Shown in pieces: positions 17,680 to 26,811 of a stretch of DNA of 64,000 nucleotides (position 1 is the stretch's first letter; the number at the start of each line of letters is the position of its first letter). Under the pieces are notes generated by a model. That model saw only the letters and a program-made list of their open reading frames with translations, was not told the origin of the DNA and searched no databases. A program made the translations under genes and the position numbers. Origin of the DNA: an uncultured Pirellulaceae bacterium. GTDB taxonomy: Bacteria > Planctomycetota > Planctomycetia > Pirellulales > Pirellulaceae. The stretch spans positions 558,001-622,000 of the forward strand of contig CALKGE010000001.1 of the NCBI GenBank assembly GCA_938084685.1, in the 5' to 3' direction.

Positions 17680-20600
17680 TTACTCGAAACCGTATGCACC
17701 AGATGGTCTGATGTCTACGCCTGTACGTCGGGCGATACGGCTATTGGCCAGGAACCTTGGCTCCACAGACAAGTGAACTCCAAAGTTATCCCGACTCTCA
17801 TCATAGTTTACTCCTACCCTGATCAGCAATGATTCTCCGATACGTACCATCGACAAACTCTGGCCAATATTACCAGAATCTCCCAGATCAAAGGAGGAGC
17901 CCAGGATACCGATCCACTTCTGACTCATCCTGTAGCTCAATGCCGCATTGACGATGTGACTGGAAATCGGTCCATCAATCATCCGGTATCCGAGGTAGAA
18001 GCGTCCAGTATCAGGGCGACTGACGACACCTCCGATACTGGCTGTCCTGAGGCCTTTACTGAAAAAGTCAAAGTAACCATCTGACAGGACGGTAAAGCGG
18101 TCACCCACATGCCAGCGGTAATCATAGTCAAACAGGCCGGCATGTTGTCCGTGATTATCGTCACTGTCCGGGAAGAGTACCATCTGGGCATGCAGTACCA
18201 TCCAGTCGACAATGTGTTCTTTGCCAGGCAGTCCACGTTTGGTTTGCCAGCGTTGTTCGGTTGATAGTCGAAAGGCCATCGTGTCGTCAGCAACTTCTGT
18301 TACGGGTGCGGTGACCATGCCCTGCATATTGGTACGGTAGGCAAAGAAACGTTCATCCCATTTCGCGCCGACGTTTTGCCCGGCTAGTCCGCCAAAGGTA
18401 TCAAAGAAGAAGCGACGTCGGAAGTGTTCCTGAGCATCATCATCAAGGGCATCGTAGCGGGGGAACATGGTCATTTCTTCGCTGGCGTCGGCCCAGTAGG
18501 CATCCAGCGTCCAGTTAATCTTGTGAGAGACACCGTGGACGTTGAATAACGTGCTCCTGATATCAGGATCGGTGCGCGTCATGGGAAGATTAGCTCGTAT
18601 GCCCAATTGACCATAGGTTCTTGTGGCAGACTGGTTGTTAATGTCTTCGCCCCAAAAAGCAATTTCTCCCAGCATATAGGGAACCACTTTCGCGACACCC
18701 CATTGGATGGGCATTTCAAGTTGCTGCCGGGATGCTGCTCGCAGACCGTTGTACGCCTGTTCTTCTCCTGCCATCAGGTCAAATTTCGCCATCTCCCCCG
18801 GGTCTGTCGGAGCCTTGGCTGTTTTCAGTCTGGCATAGCCGACATGTGTGTGCTCATACCAGGTAAGGCGGTCATCAAATAACGACTTCCCCAGCCAGTC
18901 ATGGGTAAACCGCGGGAGCCAGTCGGTTTGCGTGTGAAAATTGTTGGTACGAATGTTGGAATCAACACCCCAGGACATGTTCCCGTCGATCTTCTTCAGC
19001 TCGATGCCGGTGATCTGGTCTTTGTCTTCATCCCATTCACGCTCATAGTATTGCTCCATGAAGTTACGATCAGAGATCACTCCAACTTCACCAGTTAACT
19101 GATAACCATCTCCCAGTAGTTGCCGGTGGTTCCAGAAGATGCGGCCTCGAAAGTCCTTTTCCGGATCCAGCATGCGGCGATCCCGACCCAGATTGTCCAG
19201 GCCGTGATCCTGCAATCCCCAGGTATCGAACCGTCCTTTTGCCAGCCCGGGCAAGTTGAACATGTCGTCACGCTGATATTCATACAGCGTCCCAATCCCG
19301 ACTCCACGTTTGCTCATAAAGTCGGCTGAAACGGACCACTTGGTATTCTTGGGTGGATCTTCAATATTGAACAGTTGAAATGCATTCCAGTCGATCAACA
19401 ACTGCTGTCCATAGACCCGGTCACTCTTGAAACGAACTCGATCCAGATAAAATGCAGGGGAATCGAGTCTGGTTGCCATGGCTGGCCAGTAAAAAACAGG
19501 TACTCCGCCGACGAACAGAAAATTGTCTTTGCTTTCTGCTGTGATGTTGTGGTCGTAGACAAGCTCGTTTGTCTTGGGATTCCGGCGTTGTTGTCCGGTC
19601 AGTGGATCCATTTGTCTTTCCAGCCGGTCGGTGATTTCAATTTCGTCAGATTGAAACCAGTAGGTGGGGATTCCCATACGACTGGAAGTAATAGCTGCAC
19701 CATAGGCCAGGAATTTTTGTTTATTTACCTGTTGCAGAACATCTGCTTTGACACGGAGCAACCCCTCGTACTTGGCGACCGGTGTCAGTATTTCGGCACT
19801 GAGAATCATGCCGTACTGCTGGGTGGCGTTGTAATACATGCGGTCTGCATAGATGACACGATCTCCCTGGCGGAAGATGATGTTGCCCTCCAGATAGAGT
19901 TCCAGCGGAGCTTCCTGATCGGTGACCTCTCCTCCCTGAAGCTGATCTACGGCGGGTCCCCAGACAACCATGTTGTCGGTTTCAATGGTCAGGATGCCCG
20001 ACTCGCCGGTGGCTGGTGCTTTGAAACCCTCAATCGTCGCGCGTATCCCCGATTTAGCAATGGCGATGGTACCGGAGCCATCCGGAGCCTGATCAATATG
20101 CAGACTCCAGTCGACGTTGCTTCGTCCCTGAATTCGCAGGCGGTGATTTCCCAGTTTGACGTCGTTACTGCGGTGGTCTTCGGTCGAGTTGCTGGTCGAG
20201 TTGCTGGTCGGTGCCTGAAAGGCAGCAGGGCGGACGTTGTTATCCGGCTGTACGTTTGATTGGCGAGCAATTTCGCGTCGAGCGTCACTGGCCCGCTGAA
20301 ACAGGCTGGAAGGAGCACGGCTCGTGGGTTGTTGATGCTTGACGTTTATCGAGACATGAGTGAAGGAATAAAGGCGGCCAATCCACTGCTTGTCCTGAAT
20401 GGAATTCTCGGTTCTCAGAGGTTTTTGCTGCTGGTCAAAACCGACAATCATCTGCCGCTGGATTTCAACGTCGGGACCCTCCAGATACGCGATCACTTTG
20501 TGTGGAGCACGTGATGAGGCGGTTGCTCTGTCAATCCAGAGAATGGCTCGATTACTGGTGGCGGTGAACAGTCCGTGTCGGATCATGCACTGCTGAACTT

Positions 20601-20796
20601 CCCAGATTTCATAGTGGCCCTGATTCCAGGAATTGCCTCGTTCGCCAGTGATCAAAATCGGAGTCTGGATGTCCTGATCAGCGAATTCTATCTGCTGACC
20701 ATGCACGCGCGTTCCACAAATACAGGTGACACCAGTCCAGACGGCGATGGCAGCAAGCCGCGCTACCATTCTGAGCATGCCCAATGAGCGTGGCAT
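17680..20796 (-). CDS. lptD: LptD-like LPS-assembly outer-membrane protein
   Basis: About 1038 residues with a signal sequence (RMVARLAAIAVWTGVTC...VHG), an N-terminal OstA/LptA-like beta-jellyroll region (about 45-390, containing GNIIFRQGDRVIYADRMYYN) and a long C-terminal beta-barrel rich in aromatic residues. LptD inserts lipopolysaccharide into the outer leaflet together with LptE. The domain order and size fit, and are longer than E. coli LptD (784). The Cys pairs that E. coli LptD uses are not obvious. I use ATG 20796; an upstream ATG at 20841 is also in frame. It is informative about the outer membrane of these bacteria. Confidence 0.85.
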   Translation of the reverse strand: MPRSLGMLRMVARLAAIAVWTGVTCICGTRVHGQQIEFADQDIQTPILITGERGNSWNQGHYEIWEVQQCMIRHGLFTATSNRAILWIDRATASSRAPHKVIAYLEGPDVEIQRQMIVGFDQQQKPLRTENSIQDKQWIGRLYSFTHVSINVKHQQPTSRAPSSLFQRASDARREIARQSNVQPDNNVRPAAFQAPTSNSTSNSTEDHRSNDVKLGNHRLRIQGRSNVDWSLHIDQAPDGSGTIAIAKSGIRATIEGFKAPATGESGILTIETDNMVVWGPAVDQLQGGEVTDQEAPLELYLEGNIIFRQGDRVIYADRMYYNATQQYGMILSAEILTPVAKYEGLLRVKADVLQQVNKQKFLAYGAAITSSRMGIPTYWFQSDEIEITDRLERQMDPLTGQQRRNPKTNELVYDHNITAESKDNFLFVGGVPVFYWPAMATRLDSPAFYLDRVRFKSDRVYGQQLLIDWNAFQLFNIEDPPKNTKWSVSADFMSKRGVGIGTLYEYQRDDMFNLPGLAKGRFDTWGLQDHGLDNLGRDRRMLDPEKDFRGRIFWNHRQLLGDGYQLTGEVGVISDRNFMEQYYEREWDEDKDQITGIELKKIDGNMSWGVDSNIRTNNFHTQTDWLPRFTHDWLGKSLFDDRLTWYEHTHVGYARLKTAKAPTDPGEMAKFDLMAGEEQAYNGLRAASRQQLEMPIQWGVAKVVPYMLGEIAFWGEDINNQSATRTYGQLGIRANLPMTRTDPDIRSTLFNVHGVSHKINWTLDAYWADASEEMTMFPRYDALDDDAQEHFRRRFFFDTFGGLAGQNVGAKWDERFFAYRTNMQGMVTAPVTEVADDTMAFRLSTEQRWQTKRGLPGKEHIVDWMVLHAQMVLFPDSDDNHGQHAGLFDYDYRWHVGDRFTVLSDGYFDFFSKGLRTASIGGVVSRPDTGRFYLGYRMIDGPISSHIVNAALSYRMSQKWIGILGSSFDLGDSGNIGQSLSMVRIGESLLIRVGVNYDESRDNFGVHLSVEPRFLANSRIARRTGVDIRPSGAYGFE

Positions 20797-20989
20797 AGCT
20801 GGCAGACGCGATTCGACGGTGGGACGAGCCTGTTGCAACACGGTTTTAGAACGGCATCCTTGCCATGAAGTAGTGAAGTCTCCTGAAGCCGGTCGTCAGT
20901 GGTTGTCAATAAGCTTTCTTGACCTCACTGAATGGCTCATAAGTCCGGCAATTATAGGGATTTCCGTAGTCTGTAACAATGCGAATCAG

Positions 20990-22276
20990 CTAGGACGTGG
21001 ACTTGGATTTCAGCCCAGTAAAGGAGGCGGCTGCGACCAGACAGAGGACCGGTATAAGAGGAGCTCGCATTCGCATGTCAGACCAGAATACCGAATGCAT
21101 CAGGGAGAAAGAAAGAACCATGCAGAAACCGGCAAAAAGCGCCGAATGGAACCAATGACGACCGTGAAACAGTGTGAAATTCGCTGCCAGCAGGTAAATC
21201 AGCACATACCAGATTCCTACCGAGTAACGTAGCATGTCATTGCGAACGCCTGGTTTTTCGGCAGGCAAGGGTGACCAGAATGCTTTTAGACGAGCCAGAC
21301 AGCCTTGCATGAAACTGGCTGGATTCTTCTGAATATGGTGAAATGCGACAAGATAGGCAAAACGGTCACGTTGAGATTCATTGCGCGTGATGACCGCAGG
21401 TTTGATCGAGGCTTCTGCCGACCAGAAGTCATAGCTAGGATCGCTGGAGACATTGAATCGGCGGACACCTTCGTCAAACTCGGTGGCAGTAAACAGGCCC
21501 GATTCATTGTCCAACTGTTGGTAATAAAGTGGGTTATTGCCCAGCAGTAGTGTATATCCGCCATGCGTTGTGGCTGGAATGGGCTTTTGGAAAAGCTGGT
21601 AGTTGCGATAAACCCACGGGCTGAGTATCAGCAGAACGATGCAACCGATGGCAAAGGTGGCCAGTAATCGTTTGAACTTGCCGGTTTGCAGCACCAGCAG
21701 GAGAAGCCCTAAAGTGAACAATGCAGATACATAAAACGTGGGGCGGCAATACCCGGCCAGACCGAAACTGATTGCGACCAGCACCACATTAAGTGGTCCC
21801 GGTTTTTCCAATAGTCGAGCGATGCAGACCATTGTCAAAACAGCCAGAAAAGTAGCCATTGTCTCAGTCATCACCAGGGCGGACTGATGGAGCAGGATTG
21901 GATCTACGGTGACCAGGAGTCCCGCCAACCAACCTGTTTTTTCATTTTGGAGGCGAGTACCGAGCAGGTAGGTGAGCCCTACGGTAGCGACTCCTAACAG
22001 GACATGCAGGATAGTGATCCACAGTTTGGCCGTGAAACCTGCCTTGAGTCCGGCGGCGATGGCCAAAGGATAAAGAACTGGACGGAAGGCTGTTGGCTGG
22101 CCATGCAGCTGGTAGGTCGAGGACTGAGCCAGACTTTCTGCCAGATGCAAATACCTGTCGACATCCTGTGCCGGATCCGCAGAAATCTGTTCGCCCAATG
22201 CAATCAGCATCGCGGTGCGTACGACACAGGCTATCAGTAGTAACCAGATCAGTTTGTATCGAGTTTTTGAACTCAT
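20990..22276 (-). CDS. Polytopic GT39-like glycosyltransferase (ArnT/PMT type)
   Basis: 428 residues with about ten membrane helices. The first periplasmic loop has an Asp-rich motif (ADPAQDVDRYLHLAESL) and RPVLYPLAIA, as in the lipid-linked sugar glycosyltransferases of the PMT/ArnT clan. These enzymes use polyprenyl-phosphate sugars to modify lipids, proteins or glycans on the outer face of the membrane. The substrate is unknown. It starts 7 bases after the DUF4159 gene ends, so the two are one operon. Confidence 0.75.
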   Translation of the reverse strand: MSSKTRYKLIWLLLIACVVRTAMLIALGEQISADPAQDVDRYLHLAESLAQSSTYQLHGQPTAFRPVLYPLAIAAGLKAGFTAKLWITILHVLLGVATVGLTYLLGTRLQNEKTGWLAGLLVTVDPILLHQSALVMTETMATFLAVLTMVCIARLLEKPGPLNVVLVAISFGLAGYCRPTFYVSALFTLGLLLLVLQTGKFKRLLATFAIGCIVLLILSPWVYRNYQLFQKPIPATTHGGYTLLLGNNPLYYQQLDNESGLFTATEFDEGVRRFNVSSDPSYDFWSAEASIKPAVITRNESQRDRFAYLVAFHHIQKNPASFMQGCLARLKAFWSPLPAEKPGVRNDMLRYSVGIWYVLIYLLAANFTLFHGRHWFHSALFAGFCMVLSFSLMHSVFWSDMRMRAPLIPVLCLVAAASFTGLKSKSTS

Positions 22277-22283
22277 GAGTTGA

Positions 22284-24614
22284 TTACTGTTGTAAACCGT
22301 AGATCACAATGTTGGTTCCCAGTTTTGCCGCGTCCTGTTGCAGATAGCCTTTACATTCAAGCGAGTTTTGATTTTCCAGCGCACAACTCAGGTCAAATGG
22401 AGAGAAAGCGATAGCGAGTCGGCCGTCGATCTGGATCCCTTCCACGTGAGGGGTTACCGTAGATTCACTGGCCTGCTTGCGTTGTCCGTCAACCTGCGTT
22501 GCTGGCGAACGAAGTTGGACCTGGCGAACATCAAATCCGCCGTAGTCTTCGGTGAACATCTCATGGTCTGCTGGGAGACGTCTCAGGATCTGTTCCGGAA
22601 AGATCATCCGCATTTCCCGTCGAAACGATTCAGCGAACTGCGTGCTGGCACAGATGGAATCCCCAAAAATGAATCCGCCGTTTTCGATAAATTTCTTCAG
22701 CGCTTGCCGCTCGGCAGCGGACCATTGAAAGGTACGGCGACCGTGTACAAAGAGTACGGGATACCGTTCGAGTGAATCGGTCAGGGAGATCACCTGGGTG
22801 CCGACGGAGACTCGTATTCCCGCTTCACGCTGCAGGCTGGCCAGCAGATTGTTTAATGCATTGGGTGCGTCGTTGCTTCCGCCTCGATGACTGATTTTAG
22901 GAATCTGCAGTGTTTTGCGAAGTACGGATGAGGTGTCGGACGTATTGAAGGTGAGTTGGGGACGATCCAGTTTTTCTTTGAGTTGGCGGTTGGTGGCATA
23001 GGTCAGCACATTGGTACCGATTGCGAGTCGATGCTGGATTTCCAGCTGGATATCATCCGGTATCCCGGAATCGGGGCGTGGACTGTGAAGTTCCCAGTAG
23101 CAACCCAGATCGGTGGTGACATAGATGATACTTGTTCTGCAGCAGGATTGAATCCCGTACAGTTGCCCGACAAATTCAGGTGGGATGTTTTGATCGGCAA
23201 ACCAGATTGCATGGTCCGGAGGTAAGGGTGCCAAGGGGCTGTCCGGGAACAGTTCCTCCATAACTTCCCGAAATTCCTTATCGAACTGTGCATCCCCGCA
23301 TGCATTTTCTACAAACAGAAAGCCTCCTTGATTGACATACTGTTTCAGCAATTCCCGATGTTTTGGCGTCCAGCTTAACGAACCTTTACCACTGATAAAC
23401 AAAACAGGTGATTCCAACAAGTCGGCCAGATTGGCAATTCCCAACTCCATGGTTTGCCAGGTGAGATACATGTCCCAGCGTTTCTCGGTTTGCATTACCA
23501 GATTCTGAAGATCCTGCGGATGTTGGTTCCATTGCTGGGTTTCACCGTAGGCCAGTTTTGAGATGGCGATCGGACGGCGCCCTTTGGCCAGGAATAACAG
23601 AGCAAATGATGAAGCGATCGTGGGGTTGCTCTCACCGTGCGAAAGATTTCCACGCCAGCTACCTCGTAAATTATCCTGTAATCCGAGGATGTGTTCGCAG
23701 CCCATCCGGTACCAGTCGGTCGCTCCGAAATACCGGGTACCTGTCAGACGTCCCACGCGCTCAATGCAGTACATCTGATAAAAATAAGCTGCACTGGATG
23801 CCTGGGCCCCGACCTTAATATTTCGTGCCAACCATGTCAGTCCACGTTCGACGGCATCGCGTTCCGGTGGGTCATTACAGCACTGTACTTGTCCATTGGT
23901 AATCCGGGCATCTGCCACGGCGGCTTTGCCTCGGGTAACGACCAGTGAGGCGATGCCAGCACAGGTCATACTGATGGTTGGTTTGGGGCCAAATGCTGAA
24001 TCATAATTCCATCCACCGTCAGCGACCTGCCGCGTTGTCCAGTATTGTTCAGCTTTGGTCCAGGTCGACTGAGGAATCAGGATTCCCTGTCGTTCCGCTT
24101 CGTGCAGTGCGAGTAGCGCGAACTGGCTGTTGGATGGATCCGAAGAGACACTGGTTTCCAGATAGCCCCAACCACCAGAGTCCGTTTGTGTGCCGACCAG
24201 CCATTCAGCGAGCTTCTTGATGACGAGTTTGTCCCTTTGTGGTTCTGCCTGACAAAAGACCATAAGTTGCAGTGAAATGACGTAAGTCGTCCCTGCGGTC
24301 GGTAGTGCTCGAAGAAACTTCAGTGACTTGGAAACGGTCGCATCCTGAGCGTCATACCCGCAATTGAGAAGTGCCAGCGTGACAAGACTTGTAACCCCGT
24401 GTGGGAACAGAACTGTGCCGTTCGGTGCAGCAAAGTCGGGATACGAGCCATCTGCTTTTTGCTGTTCGCGAAGAAATTTGACACCCTTTTCGATAGCCGT
24501 ATTCACCTGTTGAGCAGTCACATCTGCTTTCACCTTGCCTGCTGGAATCATGAGGGTCATGACGACCAGCACCACTGTGGTGAATGGAGTTGGAGTAGGG
24601 GCGTGACGAAACAT
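22284..24614 (-). CDS. Secreted alpha/alpha-toroid protein with two DUF4159 domains
   Basis: 776 residues. A signal peptide (TTVVLVVMTLMIPAGKVKAD) is followed by a prenyltransferase/squalene-cyclase-like helical toroid (about 35-370) with repeated GGW and DGG motifs (SGGWGY, DGGWNYD). Two similar DUF4159 units follow, one near 400-530 and one near 590-770; each has a PVLF(I/V)xG...W...LK(Q/K)(Y/F) segment, G(G)F(L/I)F and PPDH/PADH. No Asp-rich cyclase motif is seen, so the toroid probably binds rather than cyclises. It is divergent from the MoxR operon, a usual planctomycete pairing. Confidence 0.82.
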   Translation of the reverse strand: MFRHAPTPTPFTTVVLVVMTLMIPAGKVKADVTAQQVNTAIEKGVKFLREQQKADGSYPDFAAPNGTVLFPHGVTSLVTLALLNCGYDAQDATVSKSLKFLRALPTAGTTYVISLQLMVFCQAEPQRDKLVIKKLAEWLVGTQTDSGGWGYLETSVSSDPSNSQFALLALHEAERQGILIPQSTWTKAEQYWTTRQVADGGWNYDSAFGPKPTISMTCAGIASLVVTRGKAAVADARITNGQVQCCNDPPERDAVERGLTWLARNIKVGAQASSAAYFYQMYCIERVGRLTGTRYFGATDWYRMGCEHILGLQDNLRGSWRGNLSHGESNPTIASSFALLFLAKGRRPIAISKLAYGETQQWNQHPQDLQNLVMQTEKRWDMYLTWQTMELGIANLADLLESPVLFISGKGSLSWTPKHRELLKQYVNQGGFLFVENACGDAQFDKEFREVMEELFPDSPLAPLPPDHAIWFADQNIPPEFVGQLYGIQSCCRTSIIYVTTDLGCYWELHSPRPDSGIPDDIQLEIQHRLAIGTNVLTYATNRQLKEKLDRPQLTFNTSDTSSVLRKTLQIPKISHRGGSNDAPNALNNLLASLQREAGIRVSVGTQVISLTDSLERYPVLFVHGRRTFQWSAAERQALKKFIENGGFIFGDSICASTQFAESFRREMRMIFPEQILRRLPADHEMFTEDYGGFDVRQVQLRSPATQVDGQRKQASESTVTPHVEGIQIDGRLAIAFSPFDLSCALENQNSLECKGYLQQDAAKLGTNIVIYGLQQ

Positions 24615-24863
24615 AGGTGTCCCGGTCCGGTGTAGTTGGATGGAAATGCTAACGAGTTTAACAGCCAGTGTTATTTTAAGTTGTCAGCACCTGTTTATAG
24701 CGATTGGAATATTAATTTAGGGATGAACGATAAACGAGGCAATGTGAATCTGCAATTATAGCTGGCCAACCAAATTCACAGAGCGAATTGTTATGGACAA
24801 AGGGCGGTAGTTATTCAATGATACGCTGCTGGTAAACATTTTCATTACAGGAATTAATAGACC
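24615..24863. other. Shared promoter region between DUF4159 and MoxR operons
   Basis: 249 bases between divergent operons. It is AT-rich in the middle (24675-24760) and must contain two promoters. I could not fix -35/-10 pairs with confidence. Both operons belong to the same conserved planctomycete neighbourhood, so shared control is plausible. Confidence 0.45.
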
Positions 24864-25880
24864 GTGTCGAACAGTCAGAAGAGTTTAGGGGATATCCTGC
24901 AGGAGTTCGCTCACCATCGAAAGGTGATGCAGCAGGAATTGCAGAAGGTCATCATCGGACAACATGATGTGATCGAGCAGTTGTTTGCCGCTATTTTTAC
25001 GCGCGGTCACTGTCTGCTGGAAGGTGTCCCGGGCCTGGCGAAGACCCTGATGGTGAGTACGCTTGCCCGCATTCTGGATGTTTCCTTTAATCGTATTCAG
25101 TTCACACCAGACCTGATGCCAAGCGACATTACCGGGACCAATGTACTGGACGAAGACGCACAGGGAAAACGCGTTTTTCGGTTTGTACAGGGCCCGATTT
25201 TCACCAACATCCTGCTGGCTGACGAGATTAACCGGACACCACCTAAAACTCAGGCGGCACTTCTGCAGGCGATGCAGGAGCGCGAAGTGACCGTCGCGGG
25301 CAACACCTATGACCTGCCCAAACCATTCTTCACGATTGCCACACAGAACCCTATTGAGCAGGAGGGCACCTACCCTCTGCCCGAAGCTCAACTGGACCGC
25401 TTCATGTTTAATATCAAAGTCGGCTATCCCTCGGCTGCTGAAGAAGAGCAGATACTGGCAGCGACAACCCGAAATGAAACTCCCGAAGTAAAAAAGATTC
25501 TGTCAGCCAAAGCGATCAGTAATTTACAGAAACTGGTGAACAGTATCGCTGTGAGTGAGCAGATTGTGAAATATGCCGCCCGGTTAGTAAGAGCGACGCG
25601 GCCGGGTGACAGCGAATCACCGCAGTTCATCAAGGAACTTGTCGACTGGGGTGCTGGGCCGCGGGCTGGTCAGTTTCTTATCCAGGGTGGCAAGGCAATT
25701 GCCGCGATGGACGGCAGATTCAGTGTGGCTATTGCAGACATTCAGCGAATCGCTGTACCGGTATTACGCCATCGGGTGAGTGCCAACTTTCAGGCTCTGG
25801 CTGAGGGAATGGATACCGAATCGATTGTGAATAAATTGCTGGAGGAGATACAGCCTCCGCATGCTGAAAAATACGAGTAA
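24864..25880 (+). CDS. MoxR family AAA+ ATPase
   Basis: 338 residues, start GTG 24864 preceded by AGGA. Walker A is GVPGLAKT (Ala in place of the usual second Gly, common in MoxR), Walker B is ILLADEINRTPPKTQAALLQAMQE, and sensor 1 is ATQNPIEQEGTYPLPEAQLDRF. MoxR ATPases act as chaperones that help assemble or activate vWA-protein complexes. It leads a four-gene operon with DUF58 and BatA-like genes 12-22 bases apart. Confidence 0.95.
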   Translation: MSNSQKSLGDILQEFAHHRKVMQQELQKVIIGQHDVIEQLFAAIFTRGHCLLEGVPGLAKTLMVSTLARILDVSFNRIQFTPDLMPSDITGTNVLDEDAQGKRVFRFVQGPIFTNILLADEINRTPPKTQAALLQAMQEREVTVAGNTYDLPKPFFTIATQNPIEQEGTYPLPEAQLDRFMFNIKVGYPSAAEEEQILAATTRNETPEVKKILSAKAISNLQKLVNSIAVSEQIVKYAARLVRATRPGDSESPQFIKELVDWGAGPRAGQFLIQGGKAIAAMDGRFSVAIADIQRIAVPVLRHRVSANFQALAEGMDTESIVNKLLEEIQPPHAEKYE

Positions 25881-25892
25881 TCACAGAGAACG

Positions 25893-26789
25893 ATGACATC
25901 CGTTGAATCCTACCTGAAGCCGGAAGTGATCACGCAGATCAAACGCCTTGACCTGCGCGCTCAGTTTGTGGTGAAAGGCTTCCTGCAGGGACTTCACGCA
26001 TCCCCTTTCCAGGGATTCTCGGTTGAGTTTTCCGAACATCGCCGATTTTCCGAAGGAGATGATCCTGCTGATATCGACTGGCTGGTGTATGCCAAAACGG
26101 ATAAGTACTACATCAAAAAATTTGAAGCAGAAACAAATATCACCGGTTACCTGGCCATGGATTTGAGTAAATCCATGGGATTTACTTATCGGCAGGAACT
26201 TACCAAGTTTGATTATTCAATCTGTCTGGCAGCGGCGTTGTGCTACCTGATGATTCATCAGCAGGATCCGGTTGGTCTGGTGACGTTTGATGAAAAAATA
26301 CGGCATTGCCTGGCTCCCAAATCACGACGTTCTCATCTGAATAACGTGCTATCCCTGCTATCCAAACTCAAACCGGACGGCCAGACGGATATTGCCCGGA
26401 GTCTGGGCCAATTGGCGGCCATGTTGAAACAACGAAGTCTGGTCATGGTTTTCTCAGACTTTCTCACAGAGAAGGACTCTGTATTTGAATCACTAAGGCG
26501 GTTACGACACGGTGGTCATGACGTCATTCTGTTTCACGTTCTGGATGAAGCCGAGGTCACCTTTCCTTTCGACGGTATGGTGGAATTACAGGATCCAGAA
26601 TCAGAAGATACGCTTGTTGTGGAAGCAGAAGGTTACCGCCAGGATTATGCTCAGCAGATCGAAGATTTCAGGGAAGCGTATGCTACCGAATGCCGTCAGA
26701 TGGGTGTTGACTATGTCCCTTTAGATACCAGTATGCAATTTGACCATGCATTGATGGAATACTTGCTGAGCCGTCGCAGTCGCTGTTAA
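25893..26789 (+). CDS. DUF58 domain protein (vWA-like)
   Basis: 298 residues. The DUF58 core FSEHRRFSEGDDPADIDWLVYAKTDKYYIKKFE (key residues D, D, W) is at about 45-80, followed by a vWA-like region with a DxSxS motif (DLSKSMG) near residue 93. In MoxR operons this protein is the likely partner or substrate of the ATPase. It begins 12 bases after the moxR stop and no membrane helix is evident. Confidence 0.93.
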   Translation: MTSVESYLKPEVITQIKRLDLRAQFVVKGFLQGLHASPFQGFSVEFSEHRRFSEGDDPADIDWLVYAKTDKYYIKKFEAETNITGYLAMDLSKSMGFTYRQELTKFDYSICLAAALCYLMIHQQDPVGLVTFDEKIRHCLAPKSRRSHLNNVLSLLSKLKPDGQTDIARSLGQLAAMLKQRSLVMVFSDFLTEKDSVFESLRRLRHGGHDVILFHVLDEAEVTFPFDGMVELQDPESEDTLVVEAEGYRQDYAQQIEDFREAYATECRQMGVDYVPLDTSMQFDHALMEYLLSRRSRC

Positions 26790-26811
26790 GTGATAGAAGA
26801 GGGAGGGGTTT

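Noticed and set aside
19375-20259. Plus-strand open frame of 294 codons opposite lptD
   Set aside because: Antisense to the OstA region; no motif or ribosome site.
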